Counted from the first letter of the stretch, positions 53,623-63,447 are shown. The stretch: DNA of 64,000 nt from Pseudomonadota bacterium (GCA_018241505.1 JAFEDS010000011.1:61530-125529), one strand, 5' to 3'. The notes: generated by a model from the sequence alone, not told the origin. Translations and numbers: made by a program.

Positions 53623-54552
53623 GCTGGACCAGGCCACCCTGGTGACCACCGCTGCGAGTGAGATGATTGCGTAGAGCGCCGTCACGACCAACATCGCCGG
53701 CGAGAAGGCGACGAGACCGGTCAGCGCCTGCAGCGCCAAAGTAGTCACCGGTCCGATGGCATTGACCACACTGCTGATCAAGGGATTGGTCAGCTTCAGT
53801 CCCGCTTGTCCCAGGTAGATCGGGCCAACGAGGACAAGCAAGAACACCAGGCACTGCTGCGCGATTGCCGCTGCTGGTAGTGCGGCGATCTTTGCTGGTT
53901 CGTGCGCGACCATCCCGGCTGCGACGATAGTTACCAGTGAGAAGCGGACACCCACGATGGATAGCGCGGAGATCCCAACCTCGTTCATGCGCTTGGAGAT
54001 GATGGTCTCCGCAGTGATGACGATACCGGAGAAAGTCGCCAGTGCAATCCCCGCAAGGCCGGTTGTCGGATTGAGCTGAGGGAAACCGGATCGGCCCGTA
54101 CTGACGATAATCGCTAGCAATCCGATGACGGCCAACAGGCCCCAATGAAGCAGAGCCTCCGTGCGACCCGTCTTCGAGCGCGCGGCACTTCTCAGCCCGA
54201 GCAAACTCCAGCCTGTAACGGCCGCGGGGGCAACGCCGGAGAATGCCAAGTTGACCGCGGCGGGTTCGACCAGCCGAAGCGAGCCAAAGTAACTCAACCA
54301 AGCCACGAGCGTGGTCGCATTCACAGCAACCACGTACCGCCACGAGGCGCGCAACAACCGCACCTGATGCCGAGCGAACACAACCACCCCCAGCCCGAAC
54401 GACAGCATCGCCATTCCGAAGGCAATCAGTGCGACCTCGAACAACCCGAGGTGACCGAACAAATGCCGAAGGTAGACGTCGCGAACCGCCTGTGCCGCCA
54501 CGAATCCCAGCAGCAAGGCGATGCCTGCCCTAGTTTGTTCCACGAGGCTCAA
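53491..54552 (-). CDS. EamA/DMT-family transporter
   Basis: A 353-residue membrane protein with about 10 hydrophobic helices in two EamA halves. Recognisable stretches are VALIAFGMAMLSFGLGVVVF, LSYFGSLRLVEPAAVNLAFS and GLAGIALATFSGIVITAETI. Family members export metabolites or amino acids. The C-terminal ~40 residues (from about VTRVAWSS) are hydrophilic and lie over the end of the convergent secreted-protein gene, so the real stop could be questioned. It overlaps the DUF1203 gene by 4 bases and is translated with it. Confidence 0.85.
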   Translation of the reverse strand: MSLVEQTRAGIALLLGFVAAQAVRDVYLRHLFGHLGLFEVALIAFGMAMLSFGLGVVVFARHQVRLLRASWRYVVAVNATTLVAWLSYFGSLRLVEPAAVNLAFSGVAPAAVTGWSLLGLRSAARSKTGRTEALLHWGLLAVIGLLAIIVSTGRSGFPQLNPTTGLAGIALATFSGIVITAETIISKRMNEVGISALSIVGVRFSLVTIVAAGMVAHEPAKIAALPAAAIAQQCLVFLLVLVGPIYLGQAGLKLTNPLISSVVNAIGPVTTLALQALTGLVAFSPAMLVVTALYAIISLAAVVTRVAWSSSIADTADESRVFRNQLRNGVRAAGKPLLQIKHRNRIRWRDSAK

Positions 54553-55016
54553 CCCCGTTCAATGTGGCAAAGCATGCAGCCCGCTTTCGCGGTATGTGCG
54601 TTGATAAACGCCACTTCCGGATTTCCAAAAATCCGGCGGAGGGCCGTATCGTGGCCGCCGCTTTCAGCCAACTCATTCGCCGCGTACAACATCATTCCGC
54701 GGCTGTCGAAGGCGCGGAAGGAGACGTGTCGATGAGCGACGATCGGAGGGACTACATCGGCAACATCGAAGCGCGGACAGTCTTCTGCGCATAGAAAGAT
54801 GGCGGTGGGGTGCCCGTACACGCTGGGCGGTTCGTAGAGCTGATGAGAGAGCAGCAGCATGCCTCGCTTGCCGGAAGCCTCCTGCAAGCAGTGGCGGCAC
54901 GGGTAAGTCTCATCCGAGCGAAGTCTCTGGATCGGATAGCCGAAATCGTCGGCGGACATTTGTCGGTAGCGCATCGCATCCGCAGTGCTCAATGGAACGC
55001 AGCGATAGGCCGTCAC
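54549..55016 (-). CDS. DUF1203 family protein
   Basis: A 155-residue soluble protein. CRHCLQEASGKRGMLLLSHQ, YEPPSVYGHPTAIFLCAEDC and the closing FINAHTAKAGCMLCHIER match DUF1203, a family with conserved Cys and His that may bind metal. The function is unknown. First gene of a two-gene operon with the EamA transporter (ATGA overlap). The 138-base gap to the divergent oxidoreductase gene shows no distinctive site. Confidence 0.85.
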   Translation of the reverse strand: MTAYRCVPLSTADAMRYRQMSADDFGYPIQRLRSDETYPCRHCLQEASGKRGMLLLSHQLYEPPSVYGHPTAIFLCAEDCPRFDVADVVPPIVAHRHVSFRAFDSRGMMLYAANELAESGGHDTALRRIFGNPEVAFINAHTAKAGCMLCHIERG

Positions 55017-55154
55017 GGTGTCACCCTCTTGCGAATCCCGATCGCTTGGAAGATAGGCAGCGGGCCGGCCAATGACATTCCGATTCTTGCTGTTCTGTTC
55101 GCCGACCGCCTATGCTGGTCGGATGATTAACTCAGGTGGCGCCCAGGAAGTGTG

Positions 55155-56309
55155 ATGTCAACTCGTCGAACGTTTCTTCTCCAGGCTGTTGCGACCGCGG
55201 CAGCCTCATCGTCCGTGAGGGCTCGGTCGCCGAATGCGCCCGTCAGGATTGCGCTCGTCGGATTGGTTCACGACCACGCGCGAGGCTTCCTCCCGACGGT
55301 GCTCCGCAACCCGGACGTGGAGTTGTGCGGCATCGTCGAATCGAACCTGACTCTATTTGACCGATACGCAAGAGAATTTAACTTGAAGCCGTCCGTGCGC
55401 TTCGACTCCCTCGACGCGCTATTCGCAAAGATCAAGATCGACGCAGTTGCGACGTTCACATCAACGCTCGGTCACCGTGCCGTGGTCGAAGCAGCCGCGG
55501 CGCATCGAGTTCATGTGATGGTGGAGAAACCGCTCGCGACAACACTGGCGGACGCGCGGTCCATGGCGGCGATTGCCGGCAAGGCGGGCATCGAGCTCAT
55601 TGTCAACTACGAAACCTCGTTCTACCCGAGTACTCGCACGTGCATCCCTTACGTCACGAAGCAGCATGGAATAGGCAATGTGCGAAGAATAGTTTTGCGT
55701 GCGGGGCACGAGGGGCCAGCCTACATCTGCTCGTCTGAATTCCTGGCTTGGCTAACAGACCCGATCGAAAACGGCGGCGGTGCGCTCATGGATTTTGGGT
55801 GTTATGGGGCAAATCTGGCCGCTTGTCTTTTGCCAGCCTTGCGTCCGATTGCCGTGTCCGCCGTGACTCAGTCGTTCCAACCGAAGGTGTATCCCAAAGT
55901 TGAAGACGAGGCGAATCTGCTGATCATCTACCCTGAAGCGGTGGTTGTAGTTGAGGCGTCCTGGAATTGGCCCCGCGATCAGAAAGAGCTCGACGTCTAC
56001 GGCACCGACGCTGAGCTGCACCAGCCGGACCGCGATACGCTAATTCTTCGTAGAGGGGATGTTATTCGCGGCGCCGGTGGCAAGGTCTCGTTTCGGGACA
56101 AGTCTGAAGAACAGCCACTGCCGACCACACGGCCTGACGAAGAGCCCTCAACGCCTTTGGCCTATCTCATCGCCGTTGCGGGCGGCGACCTGAAGCCCTC
56201 CGGCGCCGCGGCACTGGATACGAATCTGCTGGTCATGGAGATTTTGGAAGCGGCGAAAGAGTCGGCGCGCTCCAAACGGCAAGTACTTCTGAAATCTCCC
56301 TCGGCATAG
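55155..56309 (+). CDS. Gfo/Idh/MocA-family oxidoreductase, Tat-exported
   Basis: About 384 residues. A twin-arginine signal (STRRTFLLQAVATAAAS) suggests export of the folded enzyme with its cofactor. The Rossmann part shows RIALVGLVHDHARGFLPTVL and CGIVESNLTLFDRYA. The family motif MVEKPLATTLADARSMA carries the conserved E-K-P, with LMDFGCYGANLAACLLP in the C-terminal domain. The members oxidise or reduce sugars and cyclitols with NAD(P); the substrate here is unknown. The start ATG follows AGGAAG, and an adjacent in-frame GTG three bases earlier is possible. Confidence 0.9.
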   Translation: MSTRRTFLLQAVATAAASSSVRARSPNAPVRIALVGLVHDHARGFLPTVLRNPDVELCGIVESNLTLFDRYAREFNLKPSVRFDSLDALFAKIKIDAVATFTSTLGHRAVVEAAAAHRVHVMVEKPLATTLADARSMAAIAGKAGIELIVNYETSFYPSTRTCIPYVTKQHGIGNVRRIVLRAGHEGPAYICSSEFLAWLTDPIENGGGALMDFGCYGANLAACLLPALRPIAVSAVTQSFQPKVYPKVEDEANLLIIYPEAVVVVEASWNWPRDQKELDVYGTDAELHQPDRDTLILRRGDVIRGAGGKVSFRDKSEEQPLPTTRPDEEPSTPLAYLIAVAGGDLKPSGAAALDTNLLVMEILEAAKESARSKRQVLLKSPSA

Positions 56310-56353
56310 AATATGCGGACATCGATCGGTCAATCAGCGGGCGGAGCGGTAGC

Positions 56354-57061
56354 GTGACAGCAAAGGCGGGAACCATGATCAATTTCAAGCGTCCGGATGG
56401 CCAACCGCTGCAAGGCTATCTAGCAGTTCCCGACAAAGCCGATGGCGCTCCGGGCATCATAGTTTTGCAGGAATGGTGGGGCCTCAACGACCATATTCGT
56501 GGTGTGGCCAATCGCCTGGCTGCCAGCGGCTACTTAGCCCTCGTCCCCGATCTATTCCGCGGGAAAACTACGGTGGAAGAAGAAGAGGCCCATCACCTCA
56601 TGACTGGCCTCAACTTCGGTGACGCGGCCACGCAGGACGTGGGTGGCGCGATTGCCTATCTCAAACAGCGAACGTCTCGTATCGCCGTCATGGGCTTCTG
56701 CATGGGCGGCGCTCTGAGTGTGTTGGCGTTGTGCAATCACCCTGACATCAATGTCGGTGTTATTTGGTATGGCATGCCGCCGTTGGAGTACATCGACGCG
56801 TCAAAGATCAAAGCCACCGTCCTGGGCCATTGGGCCACGCAGGATCAGTTTTTTGACATCAAGAACGTGGATGCGTTGGAGAAGAAGTTTGCTGACAGTG
56901 GCGTGAAAGCGGAGTTTCACCGCTATCTGGCGCATCACGCCTTTGCCAATGAGACTGCGGTTGGGCACGGGCGCATTTCCCGGACTCAGTATGACGCCCA
57001 GTGGGCGCAGTTGGCTTGGGATCGGACGTTCACGTTCTTGGGGCGTACGCTTTGGGGCTGA
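56354..57061 (+). CDS. Dienelactone hydrolase family protein
   Basis: A 235-residue alpha/beta hydrolase. IIVLQEWWGLNDHIRGVANR opens the core, with the conserved Glu. The nucleophile elbow is GFCMGGALSVLA with Cys rather than Ser, as in true dienelactone hydrolases. GHWATQDQFFD (Asp) and LAHHAFANETA (His) complete the triad. It may hydrolyse a lactone or ester from aromatic breakdown, but no chlorocatechol genes adjoin. The start is a GTG; a later in-frame ATG before INFKRPDG is an alternative. Last recognisable core gene before the accessory island. Confidence 0.9.
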   Translation: MTAKAGTMINFKRPDGQPLQGYLAVPDKADGAPGIIVLQEWWGLNDHIRGVANRLAASGYLALVPDLFRGKTTVEEEEAHHLMTGLNFGDAATQDVGGAIAYLKQRTSRIAVMGFCMGGALSVLALCNHPDINVGVIWYGMPPLEYIDASKIKATVLGHWATQDQFFDIKNVDALEKKFADSGVKAEFHRYLAHHAFANETAVGHGRISRTQYDAQWAQLAWDRTFTFLGRTLWG

Positions 57062-57719
57062 GAAGTTGCTTTGGGTCTTTAAGTGCTCGGTTCGGTGAGA
57101 ATTTTCCCCCCTCGCGGAACCTTATGTGTAATAAAACGTGTAAGATTTCTTTTGAGATTCGCGAACCATGTTGGGGACTCGCGGACAAATCATTCGCGAC
57201 GCCACGGCCGAGTCGTGACGGCGGGGCATAACACAGGACCCTTACGACTCGCAAATGGCAACTCTCTACAGACAATGCGCGTCAGCGGATCGCTGAAAGG
57301 GTGGGTCTAGGTGGCCGCACATTGGGGCAACAAGCGGAATATCTAGCGGCGGAAAACGGGTAGCTCTTGCTCCTGCTAAAGCTCAACACATCCGTGACTA
57401 TGCAGTATGTAGTCAGTAACGACGAGGCGCTACAAAGAAGTTTTAGGATCGCTTCGCTAGAACCACTGACATGAGCCGTAACCCGTTTCCCCGACCTAGT
57501 TTCCCGCCAGAGCAGGCGACCGCACCATACATCCGCGCCCGGCTTGCGGCCAGTAAGTCGCCTCTCAGATCGCCGGAGTAAACCAAGTGAATTTCTCACG
57601 GTCGTGTCCCACCTCAAAGCTTCTCCCATGCAGGAGAGTGCTATCGAGACGCTCGGCGGCGCGGGCGTGCTGCTGCGGCCGTGGAGTTGACGGTGCACAC
57701 ATTCCCCACTTACAGCGCA
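57062..57719. other. 658-base gap without a recognisable gene
   Basis: The base composition becomes visibly richer in A/T than upstream, starting within the first 100 bases. Translations on both strands give only unconvincing peptides, the longest being a Ser/Arg-rich frame on the minus strand at 57282-57698. No tRNA, direct repeat or transposase remnant was recognised. It marks the left edge of the vsr-methylase-helicase-ATPase island and may contain decayed mobile DNA. Confidence 0.5.
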
Positions 57720-59306
57720 CTACGCTTGCTGAGGTCGGTCCAACAGCGCGGCAACCTTGTCCCGAAGCTCATTGAGCGCTGGGTGGGCTCTCACAACGCT
57801 CCGAATGAGATGGCGCTGCGCTACTCTTGGTTCGAGACCGGTTCGTTCTGACAGGGTATGGCCCGCGTCGTGGTGATCGGGTTGAACACGCATGGCACTA
57901 AGATGAGAGGAGGCCAGACTAGGCTCACAATTCAACTCACGAGAAAACGCCTCTACGTACTCGCGATGGTCCAATTGCGCAAGGATCCAGCTTTCTGGGT
58001 TCAGTCCATTTCCGGGGAGAATTAACCTGTTGGGTTCCAGGTCTCTGCGGTCAGCCCGCTCGTCATTGATCCATCTGTTGACGTCATTTTCGTCGCAATC
58101 TCCGTCAAAGCAGCTAAGTGCCTGAAGGTTGCCTGCGCTCCTGAGGTGGGCTACTGCTTGGCGTGCTAAGGTGGCATTGCTGCCGATGTCACGGATCGAC
58201 ACTCGCGCCCGAATAGGTCCCGCCAATGCTTCCTCCACCATCGTTGAAGCAAACTGGTCTTCCGTATAAATCATCAACTCAGGCCGGGCGCTACCGCTCA
58301 TCTCATGCATTGCGCAACGCGTGCTTACGTCATTAACTGCTTCGTGTTCCGTGCCATGTTTGCGCAGTAGTATTCGCGCTTGACGGGGCAACTGGTCGAG
58401 TACTACCTCAGAGTGAGTGGAACAGATGAGCTGGATGCGTCGTTGCCGGCACATCTGGATCAGAGTGCGGACTAAGCGCTCCTGGGCCTCCGCGTGCAGT
58501 CCTAGTTCCAGTTCCTCAACGACTGCCAAAGCGCCCGTCGGAAGAGACTGTAGCCGGGAGAGAATGGCGATCAACGAGCATTCGCCACCACCCATGTCGA
58601 AACCTGAATAGCGCGCTTCGGCGTGACAGTTGGGGAGGCCGAGGCCCCTGAGCGTGCGCACCTCTGCCGTCGTGTATCTCTTGCCCATGATGAACGACAG
58701 CTTCTCGAGCGCATCGTCGTTCAGCGCTTGCACTGTTGGAGCAGCAGGACCAGCAAACGCAGTGCGAACGGAACCGTATTCGCCTGCAGGCAGCACGCGC
58801 GACATTGGAAGAAAGTCAACTTCGCGCATAAGCTGCGCGACGCGACCCGGGTGTCGTGCAATGTCCTGCACCGCACGCCACCGCCCGTTTCTGCACTCCT
58901 CGGTTCGTTCTGTTTCGTTTCCCTGATCGATTGAAATCCACCCTAGACGGAGGCCGTCCGAGGGCGGATCGCCGGGAGTCCGATGAAAGAAGTCGGAATA
59001 AGAGTATCGGGATCGCGCCCCAGGGCGAGTTCTTGGGCGCGTGTTTCCCCAATATACTTCCCAGCTATCGGGCGGTTTGGCGGACAGAGCAGCGAGCGCC
59101 AGTACTGTGGATTTGCCGACGCCGTTACGGCCACATAGTGCCGCAAACGGGTATTTAATAGGGACCAACAGGCGTCGGATTCCCCGCAGGCCGGGGTCGC
59201 CTTCGATCCGGATCTGACGCAGAAGGGGGCGCGGGAAGGCCGCCGGTGGATTCTCCCAAAACTGTAGGAGATTGCTTTCGTGGTTATTCAGCCTACGGCC
59301 GGGCAT
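57720..59306 (-). CDS. OLD-like AAA ATPase with TOPRIM-like C-terminal half (GajA-like)
   Basis: About 528 residues from the ATG at 59306. Walker A is CGRNGVGKST (about residue 60). An ABC-type signature, GFDMGGGECSLIAI, comes near residue 255. Walker B is LAVVEELELGLHAEAQERLV and the switch His lies in ICSTHSEVVLDQLP. The C-terminal half contains ELMIYTEDQFASTMVEEAL and LSCFDGDCDEND, which read like the acidic TOPRIM motifs of OLD-family nucleases such as Gabija GajA. It is the last gene of the operon, overlapping the helicase gene by 14 bases. A longer in-frame start at 59351 is possible but less likely. Confidence 0.8.
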   Translation of the reverse strand: MPGRRLNNHESNLLQFWENPPAAFPRPLLRQIRIEGDPGLRGIRRLLVPIKYPFAALCGRNGVGKSTVLALAALSAKPPDSWEVYWGNTRPRTRPGARSRYSYSDFFHRTPGDPPSDGLRLGWISIDQGNETERTEECRNGRWRAVQDIARHPGRVAQLMREVDFLPMSRVLPAGEYGSVRTAFAGPAAPTVQALNDDALEKLSFIMGKRYTTAEVRTLRGLGLPNCHAEARYSGFDMGGGECSLIAILSRLQSLPTGALAVVEELELGLHAEAQERLVRTLIQMCRQRRIQLICSTHSEVVLDQLPRQARILLRKHGTEHEAVNDVSTRCAMHEMSGSARPELMIYTEDQFASTMVEEALAGPIRARVSIRDIGSNATLARQAVAHLRSAGNLQALSCFDGDCDENDVNRWINDERADRRDLEPNRLILPGNGLNPESWILAQLDHREYVEAFSRELNCEPSLASSHLSAMRVQPDHHDAGHTLSERTGLEPRVAQRHLIRSVVRAHPALNELRDKVAALLDRPQQA

Positions 59307-62300
59307 TCTGCTCCTCCATGACCTGATCAACTTCAGCCTCCCGCTCTTCAACTGGTCCCGGCGGTTCGGAGGCAGAGGGATTTAGCTTGCGAAAGAGCGG
59401 GAAGCCTGGGCAGAACTTTTTGAAGTCGCAACGACGACACCAACCGTTTTGGGCGCCATCACAGGAAAAATTCTGAGACTCAAGTCCGGTGCGGATATCG
59501 GAGATCGCCGTGCGAACTTTAAGCATTGCTGCTGTTCGGTGCGTCTCTGACACGTCCACCGGTGTCCGATCCGGAATCGCGACACCATTTATTTCCTGTG
59601 CTTCGGGGGTAATCAGCTGAACGATACCGCGTGCAGGCTCATACGGAAATGCGTAGCGGACAGCACTCGCATACAGGCGCAACTGGCGTTCAGCGCTTTC
59701 AAGGAACCTTTCCCACTCGTCCTGTGTTTTGATCCTATGGGCTTTGAAGTCCACGATACCGACTGCCTGCCGGTGGGGATCAGTCTTCTCGTGCTCTTCG
59801 ACCTGTTCGAGCAGATCCACTGTTCCGGTGATCACCGCCCCACTTTCTCGATCAATGAACTCGAAAGGTTTCTCCACAGCCTGCGTCTGAGTAAGCGCCG
59901 GCAAACTATCTTTCACGTAGCGAACTAATGATCGCGTGGCAGCCGTTCTAAGCGCCTCAAGAGGACCTTTCTGCGTATAGCGCAGATGAAATCTTCTCGT
60001 GACCAGTTCCTCTACCTCGTCTGGCTCGAAAATATGCCCGTTGCGCGCCTCGTCATGGATCTCAGCAAGAATATTGTGCAGTTGCTGCCCGTATCCGTAT
60101 TGTTCACCGACACCCGGACTGAATCCCATGAGCGATCGGAGCTGGTATTCGAAAGGACACCGCCACCAGTAGCTCAGATCCGAGAATGTCGTTGGCAGTA
60201 GCACTGCGTCTTCCGGTGGGCGTGGATTTCCACGGCTGCGGAAGGTAGGGTCCGAGTCGTCGTGCCGAACAACATTATGATGAATGTCGTCCCAGTATTT
60301 GGTCGGTCTTTTTCCGGGGCGGTCCAATGATGAAACGTTGAGGAACTTGGCGCATCGCGTAAGCGCGACATACCAGAGTCGGCGTTCACCATCATCACCT
60401 CCGGCATACGTTTTGGGATCGAAGAGAGACTCAGGCAGGAATGTCTCTGGTCCGTGACTACGCCGGCTGCTCGGGAAGTTAGAGCTAGAAATGCGGGGTA
60501 AAAAGACTACGGGCCATTCGAGTCCTTTTGCCGCGTGCACCGTCATTATCTGCACTGAGTTCAGCCTGACAACTTCGTCCAACCCTCCCTCATCGACGTT
60601 ACTGGCGGCCCAATTACCAAGAAATAGACACAGACCTTTCAGGTTCGCAGGTGTTATCCATTGGTGGACGGCCTCGAACTCAGCCAATAACGAGCTGAAA
60701 GCCCCAAAATTGAACAGAGTGTCCGGTGTCCACTTTCCCTCTTGGCTCCCCAACTCACGCAGTATTTCCTGAAAGATGTCTTGGGGGTAAATGCGCTTCG
60801 CGAGACGGGGGCCGCGCTGCTCCTTCGCAAGACTCCGGCGGTCGAGTTCTTCAAGCTTCGATCCAATCCATCCCAGAAAACGTCCGGCATCCGCGGTCGG
60901 TATTTGGAGTACTCGGAGCCTGGAAATACTTTTGCGGATGAATTCCCTCGTATCCAGCGTGTTGAGGATTTGCAATTTCCCTTCGTCATCCGGTACCGCC
61001 AGATCGGCACGGGCAAGCAGACAAAACGCTGCCTGCACCACTCGAATCTCGTCATTGTTAAACAACCCTCGCGTGCCGTTCACCACAACTGGAATTCCCC
61101 GCTCCCTTAAAGCATGTGCGAAGACCGTTCCGGCAGACTTGACGCTCCGAAGAAGAATGGCCATGTCTGCGTAGTCGAGGGCCCGGGTGTTTCCATCTTT
61201 CTCTTCGAACTCAACGCCGCGCAGCTCAAGAATGCGGCTCGCGACCCATTGAGCCTCTTCCTCCTCGTCTGCGAACGTGCGCATTCGAATATCGCCGGGC
61301 TCAGCCATGCGCTCGACGATCTCATCGGTTAGCGGCTCTCGACGACGAGCTACCATTGCCTTCGGCAAACGCGCCGAGACTTGGCGGATCGCCTGATCGG
61401 CAATTTCCACTATTGCGTGAGTGCACCTGAAGTTGGCGCCCATATCGACACGGTGCACGCTGGGATAGCGTTCCTGAAACGTCAGGATGTTGTGAACACT
61501 GGCCCCGCGAAATCCATACAGCGCCTGGTCATCGTCTCCAACCGCCGTCACAGTCACTGCCCGACCGCGATCCGTGAGCAGACTGATCAGCTCTTCCTGC
61601 CGGTCGTCCACGTCCTGATACTCATCAACGATGAGATGGCTGAAACCTTCGCGCACATCCCCCAGTGCCTCTACGTCGGAACGAAGGCGCCTCATCAACT
61701 CGTCGATGACTCGGTTGAAGTCAAAAAAATAGTTCGGCGTCTCATAAGCAAGGGTTTCGTATCGCTCTATGGCGTCGCGCAGCAGTGCGTTCGGAATCTG
61801 ATCGGTCCGGATACTCTGCTGGTGCACAATGTTGAGTGTTGTTGTGAACCGTCTCACTGTCTCCCAATATGTCTTTGATCGAGTCTGCGATCTCAGGCGA
61901 TCCAAGCCGATTCCGCGATTAGAATCATCGAACCGCGTGAAATTGGCCGAGATGAGGGCTGCCTGCCGGACCTCGTCCATGACTTCATAATTCCGATATT
62001 GGGGATAGCGCTCTTTCAACAACCGTAGGCAGAAGGAGTGGATAGTCCCGACATACATGTCGCCCAATGACGGTTCGTGAGGAACCTCTTCTTCCAGATA
62101 TTTCCGGACACGGGCTTTCAGCTCATTCGCAGCGTGATTGGTAAAGGTGAACGCGATAATGGAGTTTTTTCGAGCGCCATCGCGAACCAGACGGGCTATG
62201 CGTCTGGAAATCGTATCAGTCTTTCCACTGCCGGCACAGGCAACAATCAGAAGATTGCCGCCGTCGTAGTTGATCGCCTCAAGCTGTTGAGGGGTTGGGG

Positions 62301-62307
62301 AGCTCAA
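59293..62307 (-). CDS. UvrD/Rep-type helicase fused to a PD-(D/E)xK Fe-S nuclease
   Basis: A 1004-residue protein. Superfamily 1A motifs are ACAGSGKT (residues 23-30), VDEYQD (227-232), GDDDQALYGFRGA, GANFRCTHAIVEIA, IMTVHAAKGLEWPVVFLPRI and RRLWYVALTRC. The last ~280 residues form a RecB/AddB/Cas4-like nuclease: a first Cys in LSYWWRCPFEYQ, the nuclease core GTVDLLE...GIVDFKA, and three Cys in WCRRCDFKKFCPG, fitting a 4Fe-4S cluster. Such proteins unwind and degrade DNA. The TTG start overlaps the methyltransferase stop (TTGA). Known Gabija GajB is only the helicase part, about half this size. Confidence 0.9.
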   Translation of the reverse strand: MSSPTPQQLEAINYDGGNLLIVACAGSGKTDTISRRIARLVRDGARKNSIIAFTFTNHAANELKARVRKYLEEEVPHEPSLGDMYVGTIHSFCLRLLKERYPQYRNYEVMDEVRQAALISANFTRFDDSNRGIGLDRLRSQTRSKTYWETVRRFTTTLNIVHQQSIRTDQIPNALLRDAIERYETLAYETPNYFFDFNRVIDELMRRLRSDVEALGDVREGFSHLIVDEYQDVDDRQEELISLLTDRGRAVTVTAVGDDDQALYGFRGASVHNILTFQERYPSVHRVDMGANFRCTHAIVEIADQAIRQVSARLPKAMVARRREPLTDEIVERMAEPGDIRMRTFADEEEEAQWVASRILELRGVEFEEKDGNTRALDYADMAILLRSVKSAGTVFAHALRERGIPVVVNGTRGLFNNDEIRVVQAAFCLLARADLAVPDDEGKLQILNTLDTREFIRKSISRLRVLQIPTADAGRFLGWIGSKLEELDRRSLAKEQRGPRLAKRIYPQDIFQEILRELGSQEGKWTPDTLFNFGAFSSLLAEFEAVHQWITPANLKGLCLFLGNWAASNVDEGGLDEVVRLNSVQIMTVHAAKGLEWPVVFLPRISSSNFPSSRRSHGPETFLPESLFDPKTYAGGDDGERRLWYVALTRCAKFLNVSSLDRPGKRPTKYWDDIHHNVVRHDDSDPTFRSRGNPRPPEDAVLLPTTFSDLSYWWRCPFEYQLRSLMGFSPGVGEQYGYGQQLHNILAEIHDEARNGHIFEPDEVEELVTRRFHLRYTQKGPLEALRTAATRSLVRYVKDSLPALTQTQAVEKPFEFIDRESGAVITGTVDLLEQVEEHEKTDPHRQAVGIVDFKAHRIKTQDEWERFLESAERQLRLYASAVRYAFPYEPARGIVQLITPEAQEINGVAIPDRTPVDVSETHRTAAMLKVRTAISDIRTGLESQNFSCDGAQNGWCRRCDFKKFCPGFPLFRKLNPSASEPPGPVEEREAEVDQVMEEQNARP

Positions 62308-63392
62308 GCGCGACTGTCTCGGATCGCGGTGCGGAATACGGGCGCGAACGCGTCGATCAATTTAAATGGCACGGCGTTCCCGATTTGCATTTGGATATCG
62401 GACGCGGAGCCGACAAAGCGGTATTTCGGCGGAAATGTCTGTAACAACGAGGCTTCCCGTAAAGTTATGGCCCGGTTCGCAGTCGGATGTGCAAACCGGC
62501 CGCGGGTAATATCTGTGCATCCAGTTGTTAGTGTTGGAGCTACATCATTCCAGGACATTCGGCCATACACGTCCGAAAATTTCGAGTTCTCAACGCCCGA
62601 ATGGCACTCTAGCTTGAGACTTTGTGGTAGGGCGGATCGGCTACCGCCATTTTTTGGCACGGCTGCGAGCCGTCTGAGAGCAATGGCCTGATGTCTGCGT
62701 GCGGCGTGCAATGCGTCTTTCCGGTCCGTCTGGCCGGAGCGAAGCGGATGTAGTTTTCCGATAGCATCCCGAACGGTGATTCTTTTGTCTGCCGGACTCG
62801 TTGGCGCTGGTAATGCGGGTGGCGAGGATTTTCGGGCTGCCAGCATAATGCAGCGTACGCGCCGCTGTGGGACTTGGAAGTCAGCCGCGTCTACGCGATG
62901 CGGATCGCCAAAAACGTACTCACGCCCAATGCGGCGGCGCAACTCATCAATCAGATTGGCGTTGCGAGCCGACACAAGTCCCGGCACGTTTTCGAAGAAG
63001 ACCAAACGCGGCTTCAAACCTTTTATAAAGCGAATGGCTTCAAGAATCAGCCTTGCTCGGTCATCCGGTCCTCGTTTGCGATTCTGGCTGCTAAACGGTT
63101 GGCATGGGGCACAAACTATCAACAGGTCCAGGTTCTTACCAGCGAGGTCGCGACGGCGTATTTCCGCAGGACTGACTTTTCGTATGTCTTCCTCGATCAT
63201 CCGAGTTCCAGGATGATTCGCCCGAAATGTGGCGCAAGCAACCTTGTCGTTGTCAACGGCAGCGACTACCCGAAAATGGTTCTTCTTCAGAGCGGCAGTG
63301 ACGGAACCTGAGCCGCTGTAGAGGTCAACGGCAGTAGGCCACTGTCGGACAAGTTTCCTGTTATTTAATCTCCAGCTCACAGCAGTTCCCAA
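62304..63392 (-). CDS. C5 cytosine DNA methyltransferase
   Basis: Up to 362 residues. All main catalytic motifs are present: I (AVDLYSGSGSVTAALKK), IV (VCAPCQPFSSQNRKRG, catalytic Cys97), VI (VFFENVPGLV), VIII (FQVPQRRVRCIM), IX (TANRAITLREASLLQTFP) and X (MQIGNAVPFKLID). The target recognition domain between VIII and IX is short, so the recognition sequence is probably simple, but it cannot be read. The start is TTG or a GTG 12 bases later. It lies 55 bases after vsr and is coupled to the helicase gene. No classical restriction enzyme gene adjoins. Confidence 0.95.
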   Translation of the reverse strand: MGTAVSWRLNNRKLVRQWPTAVDLYSGSGSVTAALKKNHFRVVAAVDNDKVACATFRANHPGTRMIEEDIRKVSPAEIRRRDLAGKNLDLLIVCAPCQPFSSQNRKRGPDDRARLILEAIRFIKGLKPRLVFFENVPGLVSARNANLIDELRRRIGREYVFGDPHRVDAADFQVPQRRVRCIMLAARKSSPPALPAPTSPADKRITVRDAIGKLHPLRSGQTDRKDALHAARRHQAIALRRLAAVPKNGGSRSALPQSLKLECHSGVENSKFSDVYGRMSWNDVAPTLTTGCTDITRGRFAHPTANRAITLREASLLQTFPPKYRFVGSASDIQMQIGNAVPFKLIDAFAPVFRTAIRDSRA

Positions 63393-63447
63393 GTGTTATA
63401 GGTCTCCAGAAACTCTCAGCGTTGCGCGGCGCTCGCCCGCATATGAG

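Noticed and set aside
57282-57698. 138-codon frame on the minus strand in the island-edge gap
   Set aside because: Ser/Arg-rich composition, no recognisable motif, no ribosome-binding site. It could be decayed mobile DNA but cannot be supported as a gene.
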